64,000 nucleotides of DNA from assembly GCF_030209575.1 (NCBI RefSeq), contig NZ_JARVRS010000001.1:3348001-3412000 (forward strand), in the 5' to 3' direction. Position numbers and translations under genes: made by a program. Source of the DNA: Leifsonia sp. fls2-241-R2A-40a (GTDB lineage: Bacteria > Actinomycetota > Actinomycetes > Actinomycetales > Microbacteriaceae). Shown here piece after piece: positions 1 to 8,625 of the stretch (position 1 is its first letter; every line of letters begins with the position of its first letter). Below the pieces are notes generated by a model. That model worked only from the letters and a program-made list of their open reading frames with translations. It did not search any database and was not told the DNA's origin.

Positions 1-198
1 CTGCTGACCGACACCGCGACCGACCTGACCGCGCTTCCGTGGGTCGGCCACCGCTCGCGGCAGTGGGAGCCGGAGCCGCTGCGCTTCGCGGGCGCGAACG
101 CGGGTCTCCTCGCGATGGAGTCGGCCGACCTGGAGGAGTCCGTCACGCGCCGCGCCTCCGTCGTCGCCCGGGCCCTCGGCCCGCTGATCGGCCACTGA
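1..198 (+). CDS. C-terminal end of a flavin oxidoreductase-like protein (partial)
   Basis: The window opens inside this gene; 65 codons and the TGA stop are visible. The tail contains a VGHRSRQWEPEPLRF stretch followed by a small-residue helix (GANAGLLAM) and a basic end. I associate this with the C-terminus of actinobacterial NAD(P)/FAD-dependent oxidoreductases, but no cofactor motif is in view, so the class is a guess from the tail alone. It converges with the YceI gene. Confidence 0.45.
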   Translation: MLTDTATDLTALPWVGHRSRQWEPEPLRFAGANAGLLAMESADLEESVTRRASVVARALGPLIGH

Positions 199-268
199 CG
201 ACGCCCGCGGCGCCTGGCCGTGGCCGCGGCCGCGGCCGCCGAGCACCGTCGGACATTTGGGCGCCAAC

Positions 269-348
269 GTAGGAGATTCGTCCCCGATCCGGGCGCAACT
301 CCATCCGCGCCGCGGTACGTCGGAGATCCGAAACGATCTCGCCGACGC
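269..348 (-). repeat. 80-nt dispersed intergenic repeat, copy 1
   Basis: On the minus strand this segment aligns end to end with 42954-43033. The best-conserved 29 nt (299-327 versus 42975-43003) differ at only two positions. Both copies lie between the 3' ends of convergent genes and both start with GCGTCGG and end near a CTCC(T/G)AC motif. It behaves like a REP/MITE-type element with no coding capacity. Confidence 0.7.
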
Positions 349-370
349 GAAGAACCCAGAGAACGCAGAA

Positions 371-413
371 AAGGGAGGATGCCCCAGCCGAAACGGCCGG
401 GACATCCTCCCTT
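371..413 (-). terminator. Intrinsic terminator of the YceI gene
   Basis: An 11-bp perfect stem (371-381 with 403-413) closes on an inner GCCG/CGGC pair. Read on the minus strand the stem ends in CCTCCCTTTTC, giving a short U run just after the YceI stop. The same AAGGGAGG/CCTCCCTTTTC architecture recurs behind ndk at 31062-31107. Confidence 0.8.
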
Positions 414-426
414 CAGAAGGAACCCG

Positions 427-978
427 TCAGTCCTGGGCGAGGACGGCCTGCAGCTCCAGGGTGATGGTGACGTCGTCGCCGAGCAGCATGCCGCCGGTCT
501 CGAGCGCCGCGTTGTAGGTGAGGCCGAAGTCCTCGCGCTTGATCTTGGTCTTCGCGGTCGCGCCGGCCTTGTAGTTGCCGTACGGGTCCTGGCCGAAGCC
601 GCCGAAGTCGAACTCGAAGGTGACCGGCTTGGTGACGCCCTTGATCGTCAGGTCGCCGTCGACGAGGAACTCGCCGTCCTCGTGGCGCACACCGGTCGAC
701 ACGAAGTCGATGGTCGGGTGCTCGTCGGCGAGGAAGAAGTCGCCGGTGCGGAGGTGCGCGTCGCGGTTCGCGTCCTTGGTGTTGATGGAGGCGACGTCGG
801 CCTTGGCGGTGACCTTGGAGTCGAGCGGGTTCTCAGCGGTGACGAAGGTGGCGTCGAAGTTCTCGAACACGCCCTTCACCTTGCTAATCATCAGGTGGCG
901 GATGCTGAAGCCGACCTCGCTGTGGCTGGGGTCGATCGTCCACGTGCCTGCCTTGTAACCGGGGATCTCGATGGTCAC
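427..978 (-). CDS. YceI-family lipid-binding-like protein
   Basis: A 183-aa YceI-domain protein. The family forms an extended lipocalin-like beta barrel that can hold an isoprenoid-type ligand; its physiological role is unsettled. The N-terminal WTIDPSHSEVGFSIRHL motif and the later LTIKGVTKPVTFEFDFGG strand are typical and the domain fills the protein. I chose the GTG at 978 because AAGGAGA lies 6-7 nt upstream; a longer ATG frame to 1035 has no ribosome site. There is no signal peptide, so it is probably cytoplasmic. It is monocistronic, and the upstream region contains ATGC/GCAT half sites around 1033-1046 that could bind a MarR-type regulator, which is unproven. Confidence 0.9.
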   Translation of the reverse strand: MTIEIPGYKAGTWTIDPSHSEVGFSIRHLMISKVKGVFENFDATFVTAENPLDSKVTAKADVASINTKDANRDAHLRTGDFFLADEHPTIDFVSTGVRHEDGEFLVDGDLTIKGVTKPVTFEFDFGGFGQDPYGNYKAGATAKTKIKREDFGLTYNAALETGGMLLGDDVTITLELQAVLAQD

Positions 979-1088
979 GGTGTCTCCTTGTAAGTCTTGA
1001 CGCCGGGCGGCCTGTCCACCCGCGTTCGAGTACATGCAAGCGCATTGACCGTCGATCTATTCCGCACTCCGCAAAAAAAGTTGACGCG

Positions 1089-2291
1089 TCACTCTTTCGG
1101 TGCGAGCGAGCGCCGCAGTTCCAGGAGTTTCAGCGCATCCGCGTCGATCTGAGAAGCCGGGATGCGCCCCTGCTGCACCGCCGCGACGATGGCGTCGATG
1201 AGCGCATCCGGGTCGCCGCCCGCGGGCAGCACGTCGAGCACCATGGTGTTGCCGGCGGCGATCGCCTGCACCGCGTTCTCCCCCGGGTCCTGGTACTGCG
1301 GCAGCCCGGTGTCCTGCAGCATCCGCAGGTCGTCGGTGATGCTGACGCCGTGGAAGCCGAGTTCGTCGGTCAGGATGCGGTGCCAGGCGGGCGAGAGCGA
1401 CGCGGGCGCCGCATCCACCTGCGTGTAGGCGAGGTGTCCGAACATGACCAGCTCTGCGCCGGCGGAGATGCCGGCCTGGAAGGACGGCGCGTCGCGGGTC
1501 CCCCAGTCGGCCTTGCTGACCGGGGTGGCCGGGACCGCGTGGTGCGAGTCGGCCTCGGTCTCGCCGTGACCTGGGAAGTGCTTGAGCGTGCTGAAGACGG
1601 TGCCGCGTTCGCCGGTCACCGAGGCGGCCACCCGGGCCGACGCGCCGCCGGGCTCGGTCCCGAGCACACGGTCGGCGATGAACGAGGACGGATCGGCGGT
1701 GACGTCGGCGACGGTGCCGAAGTTCACCGAGATGCCCGCGTCCTGCAGCAGCTGCGCACGCCGGGCGAACGCCGCCTGCGTCGCGGCGGGCTGCTGGGAG
1801 CGCAGCGTGTCGGCGCCGGGCTGGTCGTCCCAGCCGAGCCGGGTGACGTCTCCACCCTCCTCGTCGACTCCGATCAGCGGAGGAAGCCCCGGGTCGGACG
1901 CCTTCATCGTCGCGGTCTGCGCCGCGAGGGCGGCGGGGGTGCCGGGGATGTTGTCGCCCATCAGGATCATCCCGCCCAGCCCGTACCGGTCGACGTAGCC
2001 GCGCAGCGCTGCCGGGTCGGTGCCGGGCAGATGGAACATGAACAGCCCGGCGACCTTCTGCCGCAACGTCTGATTGGCGAGCCGCTGCTTCGCGTACGCG
2101 ACGACCGGGTCGACGGTCGGCGTCGGCGTCGCAGTCGGCTTCTGCGTCGCCGACCGGGCCGCAGGGGTCCCGGGCCGCGTCCCCGCATCACCGCCGAGCG
2201 GATGCGCGGGCGCCGCTCCGACACAGCCGGCCAGGGTCGCCGAGAGCGCCACGGCGACCGCCGCGGCGGTCCAGCGTCGGGCTGCGCGCAT
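1089..2291 (-). CDS. Glycoside hydrolase family 3 lipoprotein (beta-N-acetylhexosaminidase-like)
   Basis: A 400-aa GH3 N-terminal-domain enzyme of the NagZ type, which removes N-acetylglucosamine or related beta-linked sugars. The signal sequence ends in the lipobox LAGC, so it should be anchored outside the membrane. A Ser/Thr/Pro-rich linker (about residues 35-60) precedes the barrel. The KHFPGHGETEADSHH segment is the NagZ signature whose Asp-His dyad acts as acid/base, and SITDDLRM carries the nucleophile Asp. It lies 23 nt behind the second sugar permease, so it is likely read with that operon. It also has its own TAGCAT -10 six bases before the ATG. The exact glycan is unknown. Confidence 0.88.
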   Translation of the reverse strand: MRAARRWTAAAVAVALSATLAGCVGAAPAHPLGGDAGTRPGTPAARSATQKPTATPTPTVDPVVAYAKQRLANQTLRQKVAGLFMFHLPGTDPAALRGYVDRYGLGGMILMGDNIPGTPAALAAQTATMKASDPGLPPLIGVDEEGGDVTRLGWDDQPGADTLRSQQPAATQAAFARRAQLLQDAGISVNFGTVADVTADPSSFIADRVLGTEPGGASARVAASVTGERGTVFSTLKHFPGHGETEADSHHAVPATPVSKADWGTRDAPSFQAGISAGAELVMFGHLAYTQVDAAPASLSPAWHRILTDELGFHGVSITDDLRMLQDTGLPQYQDPGENAVQAIAAGNTMVLDVLPAGGDPDALIDAIVAAVQQGRIPASQIDADALKLLELRRSLAPKE

Positions 2292-2314
2292 CCTTCGATG
2301 CTAACCCAGCCGGC

Positions 2315-3310
2315 TCATCCCTTCACGGCTCCGCCGAGGCCCGCACTGCGCAGGAACAGTCCCTGGAACACCAGGAACAGCGCGATCGGGATGAGCGTCG
2401 AGATCGCCAGCGCGGCCAGGTACACATCCAGTTGGATGGCCGCCTGCAGCGTCGGGAGCCGGACCGACAGCGGCTGCAGCGCAGGGTCGCGCAGCACCAG
2501 CAGCGGCCACAGGTAGTCCTTCCAGGCGGCGATGATCGCGAACACCGAGACGACGCCGAGGATCGGCTTCGACATCGGCAGGACGATCGACCAGAACAGC
2601 CGGAAGGGTCCGGCGCCGTCGGTCCGCGCCGCCTCGAACACCTCGCGCGGCAGGTTGTCGAAGAACCGCTTCACCAGCACCACGTTGAAGGCGCTGGCGC
2701 CGGCCGGCAGCCACACCGCCCAGAACGTGTTGATCAGCGACTGCCCGAGCAGCGGCGGGTTGAGGATGGTCAGGTATAGCGGCACGAGCAGCACCACCGA
2801 GGGTACGAACAGCGTCGTGAGGATGAGGCCGTACAGCACCTTCCCGTACGCGGGTCGCAGCACGCTCAGCGCGTACCCGGCGGTCGTCGCGACGATGATC
2901 TGCGCGGCCCACGACCCGGCGGCGACCCAGATCGTATTGACGAACTGCACATCGATGTGGACGGTCGACCACGCTGTGGACAGGTTGGCCCAGTCCACGC
3001 CGTGCGGGAACAGCGCCATGGGCGTGCGGAGCGTGTCGACCGTCGGCGTGATCGCCGACTTGGCCAGCCATAGCAGCGGGCCGAGGCCGACGACGATGAG
3101 CACCACGAGCAGCACTGCGTGTATGACGCGGGTGCTCCACTTCACCCCGGGCCGGCGCCCGTCGAACACCGAGAGGATGCCGCGATCGCCCGCATTCTCG
3201 GACGCGCGGCGTCTGCGCCGCCGGCGAGGCGGCTCGGGTGCGCCGCCCTCTTCGATCACGTCGGTGAGGACGTTCCTGACTTCGGGCGGCAGCGAGGTCG
3301 TGGTGGTCAA
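2315..3310 (-). CDS. ABC sugar transporter permease, MalG/LacG type
   Basis: A 331-aa inner-membrane permease of the carbohydrate uptake (CUT1) class. A charged N-terminal extension with a run of arginines precedes about six membrane helices. The EAA loop reads VFEAARTDGAGPFRLFWSIV, which docks to the ATPase. The start is the TTG at 3310: it overlaps the stop of the first permease and has GGAG about 7 nt upstream; the frame runs further upstream only as antisense-like sequence. It pairs with the permease at 3307-4236 and the binding protein at 4233-5606. No ATPase is encoded here, so a shared MsiK-type ATPase elsewhere is likely. Confidence 0.93.
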   Translation of the reverse strand: MTTTTSLPPEVRNVLTDVIEEGGAPEPPRRRRRRRASENAGDRGILSVFDGRRPGVKWSTRVIHAVLLVVLIVVGLGPLLWLAKSAITPTVDTLRTPMALFPHGVDWANLSTAWSTVHIDVQFVNTIWVAAGSWAAQIIVATTAGYALSVLRPAYGKVLYGLILTTLFVPSVVLLVPLYLTILNPPLLGQSLINTFWAVWLPAGASAFNVVLVKRFFDNLPREVFEAARTDGAGPFRLFWSIVLPMSKPILGVVSVFAIIAAWKDYLWPLLVLRDPALQPLSVRLPTLQAAIQLDVYLAALAISTLIPIALFLVFQGLFLRSAGLGGAVKG

Positions 3311-4236
3311 TTCTGGCTCCAGGACTTGGTGAGGCGGAAGTACACGAGCGACAGCACGGCGAGGAACGCGGCGAGGATCAGGCTGAGGGCGGTCGCCGCG
3401 CCGTAGTCGCCGCCGAGCGAGTTCTGGAACGCGTACCGGTAGATGAGCAGCAGGATGGTCACTGTCGAGTCGACCGGTCCGCCCCCGGTGAAGAGGAACG
3501 GCTCGAGGAACACCTGCGCGGTCCCGATGATCTGGAGGATGAGCGTGATGAGCAGGATGCTGCGCAGCTGCGGCATGGTCACGTGCCACACCTTCTGCCA
3601 GATGCTGGCGCCATCCACCTCCGCCGCGTCGTACAGCTCCGGCGCGACGCCGGTGATGGCGGCCAGGTAGATGATGATCGTCCCGCCCGCCGCCGCCCAG
3701 GTCGCCTCGACGACCAGTGACGGCATCGCCTGGGCGGCCGACTGGATCCACGGCTGCGGCGGGATCCCCACCCAGCCGAGGATCGTGTTGAACACGCCGT
3801 CCGGCCGGGCATCGTAGAAGAACTTCCACAGCAGCACCGCGACCACCGGCGGCACGACGACCGGCAGGTAGGCGAGCGCGCTGTACAGCCCCTTCGCCCG
3901 CTTCACCTCGCTCATCAGCACGGCGGCGATCAGCGGCACCGGGTACCCGAGGATCAGCGCGAGGAGGGCGAACCAGGCGGTGTTGCCGACCGCCGTCCAG
4001 AACAGCGGATCGTTCACCACCTGGACGAAGTTGTCCCAGCCGACCCAGGTGGGCGCGCTGACCAGGTTGGTGTGCTGGAAGCTCATCACCACGCTGCGCA
4101 CGATCGGCCACCACGAGAAGACGCCGAAGATGACCAGCATCGGCAGCAGGAAGAGCAAGGTGCTGGCGCCCCCGCCGCGCACCCAGGTGAGGGGTGTGCG
4201 GCGGGGGCGGCTCAGCGGACGGTCGTGAGTCGTCAT
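3307..4236 (-). CDS. ABC sugar transporter permease, MalF/LacF type
   Basis: A 309-aa permease with six predicted membrane helices and the EAA loop ELYDAAEVDGASIWQKVWHV near residues 200-220. It forms the other half of the transmembrane channel with the downstream permease for oligosaccharide uptake. Its ATG overlaps the TGA of the binding-protein gene (ATGA), and its own stop overlaps the TTG of the next permease, so the three are translationally coupled. The substrate is not readable from sequence, but the adjoining GH13 enzyme suggests an alpha-glucoside. Confidence 0.94.
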   Translation of the reverse strand: MTTHDRPLSRPRRTPLTWVRGGGASTLLFLLPMLVIFGVFSWWPIVRSVVMSFQHTNLVSAPTWVGWDNFVQVVNDPLFWTAVGNTAWFALLALILGYPVPLIAAVLMSEVKRAKGLYSALAYLPVVVPPVVAVLLWKFFYDARPDGVFNTILGWVGIPPQPWIQSAAQAMPSLVVEATWAAAGGTIIIYLAAITGVAPELYDAAEVDGASIWQKVWHVTMPQLRSILLITLILQIIGTAQVFLEPFLFTGGGPVDSTVTILLLIYRYAFQNSLGGDYGAATALSLILAAFLAVLSLVYFRLTKSWSQN

Positions 4237-5606
4237 TTGTCGGCGTCGACGAGCTTCTGGATGTCGCCGTCGACCTTGGTGAGCAGGGCGTCGATGTCGG
4301 CGTTCTTATCCGTCAGCACCGCCTGGACCACCGAGTCGAGCGCACCGTAGAGCTCCTGCGTGTGCTTGTTCGGCTCGGGCACGAGGGTGGCGTCGAAGAT
4401 CTTGTCGGTGAACGGCGCGACGTTCTCCTGCGGGACGTTCACCTCATCCTTGATCCACTCCATGTTCTGGTCGTAGGTGGCCTTGTCGAACACCGGCAGC
4501 GTGGGCACACCGACCGGCTGGTTCGACTTCACGAGCACCTTGGCGTCGGCGATGGCCTGGTCCTTGTTGAGCAGCTTCTGCATGTAGTAGAAGTCGATCC
4601 ACTTGACCGCGGCCTCCTTCTCCGCCTGCGACGACTTGGGGCTGACCGCCGCCACGTTGCCGCCGACGAGGACGCCCGCGTCGCTGTTGCCCGCATCGAC
4701 CGGCAGCATTGTCAGCCCGTAGTTCTTCGGGTCCACGCTGTTCTGCTGGACCAGCGAGGTGAGCACGTCCGAGCCGGACGGGTACATGGCGATCTGCCCG
4801 GCGCCGAACGCCTGGTTGATTCCGCTCCAGTCGAGCAGGAAGTTGCTTCCGACCGAGTTGTCCTGGAACCGGAGGTCGTGCAGCCACTGCAGAGCCTCCT
4901 TGGTGACCGGATTGTTGGTGGTGACCTTCGTCTTCCCGCCGTCCGTGGTCTCCATCCGGCCTCCGCGCGAGTACACCGTGGTGGTGAGTTCCCAGCCGCC
5001 GGTGTTGCCCTGCGTCATCTGCATGTAGCCGGCGACGCCCGGAACCTTCTCGGAGATGGTCTTGGCGTCCTTGCGGACCTCGTCCCAGGTCGTCGGCGGC
5101 TTGTCGGGGTCGAGGCCGGCCTTCTGGAAGATCTCGCGGTTGTACGAGAGACCCATCGCGTACGGACCGTACGGGATCCCGTAGATCTTGTCGCCCGACT
5201 TCGCCACGGCGAGCACGTTCTCGTTGAACTTGTCCGCGTACGGCAGCTTCTTCACCTCCGCTGTGATGTCGGCCAGCTGACCGGCCTGCAGCAGCGACTG
5301 GGAGTCGGTGAACGGCACGTTGAAGACGTCCGGGAGGGTTCCGCCCGCGAGCTGCGTCGCGAACGTGGGCCCCGTCCACTGGTACTCCTCGGACTTGACG
5401 ACGACGTTCGGGTTGGCCTTCTCGAACTCCTTGACCCGGTCGTCGAAGGCCTTGAAAGCGGCCTTGTCGCTGCCAGGGATGAGGCTGGCGACGGTGATGT
5501 GGACCTTGCCGTCGGATTCACCGCCGGATGACGAGCATCCGGCCAGCAGCCCGGCTCCGGCGATCGTGACCGCGGCGACCGCCGCGATCGTGCGTGGTGA
5601 CTTCAT
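4233..5606 (-). CDS. Extracellular sugar-binding lipoprotein of an ABC importer
   Basis: A 457-aa solute-binding protein (family 1 sugar type). The ATG at 5606 gives a clean lipoprotein signal, MKSPRTIAAVAAVTIAGAG then LLAGC, followed by a Ser/Gly linker; GAAAGGG sits about 8 nt upstream. The longer frame to 5696 lacks a ribosome site and would spoil the signal peptide. Motifs such as LPDVFNVPFTD and YGIPYGPYAMGLSYN are typical of maltose/oligosaccharide binders. It captures sugar outside the membrane and delivers it to the two coupled permeases. It lies 44 nt behind the GH13 gene in the same LacI-controlled operon. Confidence 0.94.
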   Translation of the reverse strand: MKSPRTIAAVAAVTIAGAGLLAGCSSSGGESDGKVHITVASLIPGSDKAAFKAFDDRVKEFEKANPNVVVKSEEYQWTGPTFATQLAGGTLPDVFNVPFTDSQSLLQAGQLADITAEVKKLPYADKFNENVLAVAKSGDKIYGIPYGPYAMGLSYNREIFQKAGLDPDKPPTTWDEVRKDAKTISEKVPGVAGYMQMTQGNTGGWELTTTVYSRGGRMETTDGGKTKVTTNNPVTKEALQWLHDLRFQDNSVGSNFLLDWSGINQAFGAGQIAMYPSGSDVLTSLVQQNSVDPKNYGLTMLPVDAGNSDAGVLVGGNVAAVSPKSSQAEKEAAVKWIDFYYMQKLLNKDQAIADAKVLVKSNQPVGVPTLPVFDKATYDQNMEWIKDEVNVPQENVAPFTDKIFDATLVPEPNKHTQELYGALDSVVQAVLTDKNADIDALLTKVDGDIQKLVDADK

Positions 5607-5650
5607 TGTCTGGACCCTTTCGAGTGTGATGCGTTGCGTGGATGGTGCGT

Positions 5651-7396
5651 TCAGGTGGTGAGGTGCCCCGCGGCGCGCTGCTGGGTGCGCAGCCACGCCG
5701 TCGAGTCGGGAGGCAGCAGTCCGCCGACGAGCGGACTGGTGCTGAGCAGGATCGCCTGGTGCTCGGGAAGAGCGACCGGGACGGCGGACAGGTTGGTCAC
5801 GCTGACGAAGGCGCGCCCGCGGGCGAACGCGAGGACTCCCGGCTGGGCGTCGAGCCAGGCGAGCGGCCCGTCACCCAATGCCGGCTCGGCGCGGCGGATG
5901 CGGAGGGCCTGGCGGTACAGCCAGAGCATCGAGGACGGGTCGCTCTGCTGCGCGTGGACGGTGAGCTCGGCCCAGTCTGCGGGTTGCGGCAGCCAGGGTG
6001 GCGCCGATGCTCCCTCCGGGCTGAAGCCGAAGGGAGCGACGGTCCCCCGCCACGGCAGCGGCACGCGGCAGCCGTCCCGCCCGGGGTCGACGCCGCCGGA
6101 CCGCGCGTGCATCGGATCCTCGCGCAGTTCGTCGGGGAGGTCTTCGACTTCGGGCAGCCCGAGCTCGTCGCCCTGGTAGATGTACAGCGAGCCCGGGAGG
6201 GCGGCCGTGAGCAGCGCCGCCGCCCGCGCGCGGCGGCGACCGAGTGCGAGGTCGGTGGGCGTCCCTTTGCGCTTCTTCGCGAACGCGAAGGAGGAGTCCT
6301 CGCGGCCGTAGCGGGTCACCGCCCGGGTGACGTCGTGGTTGGAGAGCACCCAGGTGCTCGGCGCCTGCACGGGGGCGTGCGCGGCGAGGGTCTCGTCGAT
6401 GGAGGCTCGCAACTCGTCCGCATCCCACGGCCGGGCCAGGAAGTCGAAGTTGAAGGCGGTGTGCAGCTCGTCCGGCCGGAGGTACATCGCGAACCGCTCG
6501 ATGTCGGGGAGCCACAGCTCGCCCACCAGTACACGGGTGCCCGGGTAGCCGTCGGCGAGGTTCCGCCAACTGCGGTAGATGTCGTGCAGCTCGTCCCGGT
6601 CCTGGTTGGGGTGCTCCCCCGCTCCGGGATGCTCGGGAACCTCCGGGAGCGCCGGATCCTTGACGAGAAGGGCCGCGGAGTCGATCCGGACGCCGGCGAC
6701 GCCGCGGTCGAACCAGAAGCGCAGGATGTCCTCATGCTCCCGGCGGACGTCGGGGTGGTTCCAGTTGAGGTCGGGCTGCTGCGGGCTGAACAGGTGCAGG
6801 TACCACTCGCCGGGGGTCCCGTCGGGGTCGGTCGTGCGCGTCCAGGTCTCGCCGGAGAAGTTCGACGGCCACGCGGTCGGCATGACGTCGCCGTTCTCGC
6901 CGCGCCCGGGCCGGAACCAGAACCGCTCGCGCTCCGGAGCTCCGGGACCGGCGTCGAGGGCCTCCTGGAACCAGCGATGGCGGTCGGAGACGTGATTCGG
7001 GACGATGTCGATGATGGTGCGGATGCCGAGCGCGAGCGCCTCCCGGATGAGCGCTTCCGCTTCGTGCAGGTCGCCGAATGCCGGGTGGATGCGCCGGTAG
7101 TCCGCCACGTCGTACCCGCCGTCCGCGAGCGGCGACTCGTACCAGGGCGTGAACCAGATCGCGTCGACGCCGAGATCGGCGAGGTAGGGCAGGTGCTCGC
7201 GCACGCCGGCGAGGTCGCCGACGCCGTCGCCGTTCCCGTCGGCGAAGCTGCGCGGGTAGATCTGGTAGATCACGGCACTGCGCCACCACTGCGGATCGTC
7301 GCTCGGGGGCGCGGCGATCGCGGTGGCACCGTCCGTCGCTGCACCCGGTGCGGCGACGGGTGCGGCGCTGCCGCCATCCATCACGGAGAGGTCCAC
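5651..7396 (-). CDS. GH13 alpha-glucosidase (oligo-1,6-glucosidase/trehalose synthase-like)
   Basis: A 581-aa intracellular alpha-amylase-superfamily enzyme. Conserved regions appear in order: DIVPNHVSDRHRWF (region I), GVRIDSAALL with the nucleophile Asp (II), LVGELWLPD with the acid/base Glu (III) and VLSNHDVTRAVTRYG (IV). The NGDGVGDLAG calcium-type loop near the start marks the oligo-1,6-glucosidase subfamily. No signal peptide, so it should cleave alpha-glucosides after uptake by the adjacent ABC importer. Start is GTG at 7396 with GAAGGG upstream; residues 1-30 are an Ala-rich tail. A strong promoter and LacI-like operators lie just upstream. Confidence 0.93.
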   Translation of the reverse strand: MDLSVMDGGSAAPVAAPGAATDGATAIAAPPSDDPQWWRSAVIYQIYPRSFADGNGDGVGDLAGVREHLPYLADLGVDAIWFTPWYESPLADGGYDVADYRRIHPAFGDLHEAEALIREALALGIRTIIDIVPNHVSDRHRWFQEALDAGPGAPERERFWFRPGRGENGDVMPTAWPSNFSGETWTRTTDPDGTPGEWYLHLFSPQQPDLNWNHPDVRREHEDILRFWFDRGVAGVRIDSAALLVKDPALPEVPEHPGAGEHPNQDRDELHDIYRSWRNLADGYPGTRVLVGELWLPDIERFAMYLRPDELHTAFNFDFLARPWDADELRASIDETLAAHAPVQAPSTWVLSNHDVTRAVTRYGREDSSFAFAKKRKGTPTDLALGRRRARAAALLTAALPGSLYIYQGDELGLPEVEDLPDELREDPMHARSGGVDPGRDGCRVPLPWRGTVAPFGFSPEGASAPPWLPQPADWAELTVHAQQSDPSSMLWLYRQALRIRRAEPALGDGPLAWLDAQPGVLAFARGRAFVSVTNLSAVPVALPEHQAILLSTSPLVGGLLPPDSTAWLRTQQRAAGHLTT

Positions 7397-7458
7397 GCTG
7401 AGCCCTTCGGTCGACTGTCGTCGCGACGAACGCCTCGGCGCCGTCGTCGTTTGACCGA

Positions 7459-7487
7459 AATGTAGCTAAGCCGACAGAATGACGCAA
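7459..7487 (-). promoter_or_regulatory. Promoter of the sugar-utilisation operon
   Basis: On the minus strand TTGCGT (-35, 7482-7487), 17 nt, TACATT (-10, 7459-7464) lie about 62 nt before the GH13 GTG. The -35 box itself overlaps an ACGCAA motif repeated in the nearby operator, so repressor binding would occlude it. Confidence 0.6.
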
Positions 7488-7509
7488 GAACTCAACAACA
7501 CGTAATTGG

Positions 7510-7526
7510 TTTGCGTACTTTTGCGT
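7510..7526. promoter_or_regulatory. Putative LacI-type operator
   Basis: TTTGCGTACTTTTGCGT contains two TTTGCGT copies 10 bp apart, one helical turn. A further ACGCAA occurs in the -35 box at 7482-7487. It lies between lacI and the GH13 gene and is the natural site for the adjacent regulator. Related GCAAG..CTTGC half sites occur upstream of lacI (8582-8600). Confidence 0.45.
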
Positions 7527-7538
7527 GCACTTACATGT

Positions 7539-8552
7539 TCACGCGGCGTGCGGGACCGGTCCCGTCGACCCCCGCACGACCAGCTCCGGCTCGAAGAAGA
7601 GCTCGTCGCGAATGGCCGAGTCGCTCGAGATCTGGCGCAGCAGCAGCTCGATGACCGTCCGCCCCATCGGCTCGATCGGCTGGCGGATCGTGGTCAGCGG
7701 GGGCTCCGTGCAGTTCATCAGCGCCGAGTCGTCGAAACCCACGATCGACACGTCGCGCGGGACCGACAGCCCGGCGCGGCGGGCGGCACGCACGGCGCCG
7801 AGCGCCATCGGATCGCTCGCGCACAGGATCGCCGTCACACCGGAGCCGAGCAGTCGGGTCGCGGCGGCCTGCCCGGCCTCGAGCGAGTACAGCGAGTGAA
7901 CGACCAGCGACTCGTCGAGCGGCGTGCCCCATCCCTCGGCGATGCGCCTGGCCGCCTCCAGCTTGCGCTGGGACGGGACGTGGTCCCGAGGGCCGAGCAG
8001 GAGTCCGATCCGCTCGTGACCGAGGGAGCGCAGATGGGTGAGCGCCTGCGCCGTCGCGACCGAGTCGTCGCAGGAGACGGTCGCGAAGTGGAGCGCGTCG
8101 ACCGGTGCGTTGACCAGCACGGTCGGGAGGTTGAGCTCGGTCAGCCGGCTGTAGTGGGCGTGGTCCGCCCCCTCTTGGGCGTACGCGCCGCCGACGAAGA
8201 TCACGCCGGAGACCTGCTGCTGCAGGAGGAGGTCGACGTAGTCCGACTCGGAGATGCCGCCCGCCGTCTGCATGCACAGCACCGGCGTGTAGCCGTTCTG
8301 CGCCAGCGCTCCCCCGATGATCTCCGCGAAGGCGGGGAAGATCGGGTTCTGCAGTTCGGGCAGCACCAGGCCGACGAGCCGCGCGCGCTCGCCGCGCAGC
8401 TTGGTCGGGCGCTCGTAGCCCAGCACATCGAGCGCAGTCAGCACAGCCTGACGGGTCGCATCCGACACCCCCGGCTTGTCGTTGAGCACGCGGCTCACGG
8501 TGGCTTCGCTGACCCCGACCTTGCGGGCGACCTCGAGAAGACGCTTCGACAT
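7539..8552 (-). CDS. LacI-family transcriptional regulator
   Basis: A 337-aa repressor. The N-terminal helix-turn-helix LLEVARKVGVSEATVSRVL and hinge are followed by a periplasmic-binding-protein-like sensor domain (about 60-330). I take the ATG at 8552; the frame to 8696 adds 48 residues that are unlike any LacI N-terminus. A TACACT -10 hexamer ends 6 nt before the ATG, so the mRNA may be leaderless. It is the first gene upstream of the GH13/ABC operon and probably controls it in response to the imported sugar. GCAAG..CTTGC repeats at 8569-8600 suggest autoregulation. Confidence 0.93.
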   Translation of the reverse strand: MSKRLLEVARKVGVSEATVSRVLNDKPGVSDATRQAVLTALDVLGYERPTKLRGERARLVGLVLPELQNPIFPAFAEIIGGALAQNGYTPVLCMQTAGGISESDYVDLLLQQQVSGVIFVGGAYAQEGADHAHYSRLTELNLPTVLVNAPVDALHFATVSCDDSVATAQALTHLRSLGHERIGLLLGPRDHVPSQRKLEAARRIAEGWGTPLDESLVVHSLYSLEAGQAAATRLLGSGVTAILCASDPMALGAVRAARRAGLSVPRDVSIVGFDDSALMNCTEPPLTTIRQPIEPMGRTVIELLLRQISSDSAIRDELFFEPELVVRGSTGPVPHAA

Positions 8553-8581
8553 GGCGATAGTGTACGCAATTCCTTGCAGAT

Positions 8582-8600
8582 CAGCGCAAGTATCTTGCAG
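8582..8600. promoter_or_regulatory. Inverted-repeat operator between lacI and the UbiA gene
   Basis: GCGCAAGTATCTTGCAG contains the 13-bp inverted repeat GCAAG-TAT-CTTGC, and a looser GCAATTCCTTGC lies just beside it at 8567-8578. The pair overlaps the lacI promoter region and could also affect the divergent prenyltransferase gene. Confidence 0.4.
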
Positions 8601-8625
8601 TCGCGCCGCGGGATACGATGACGGC

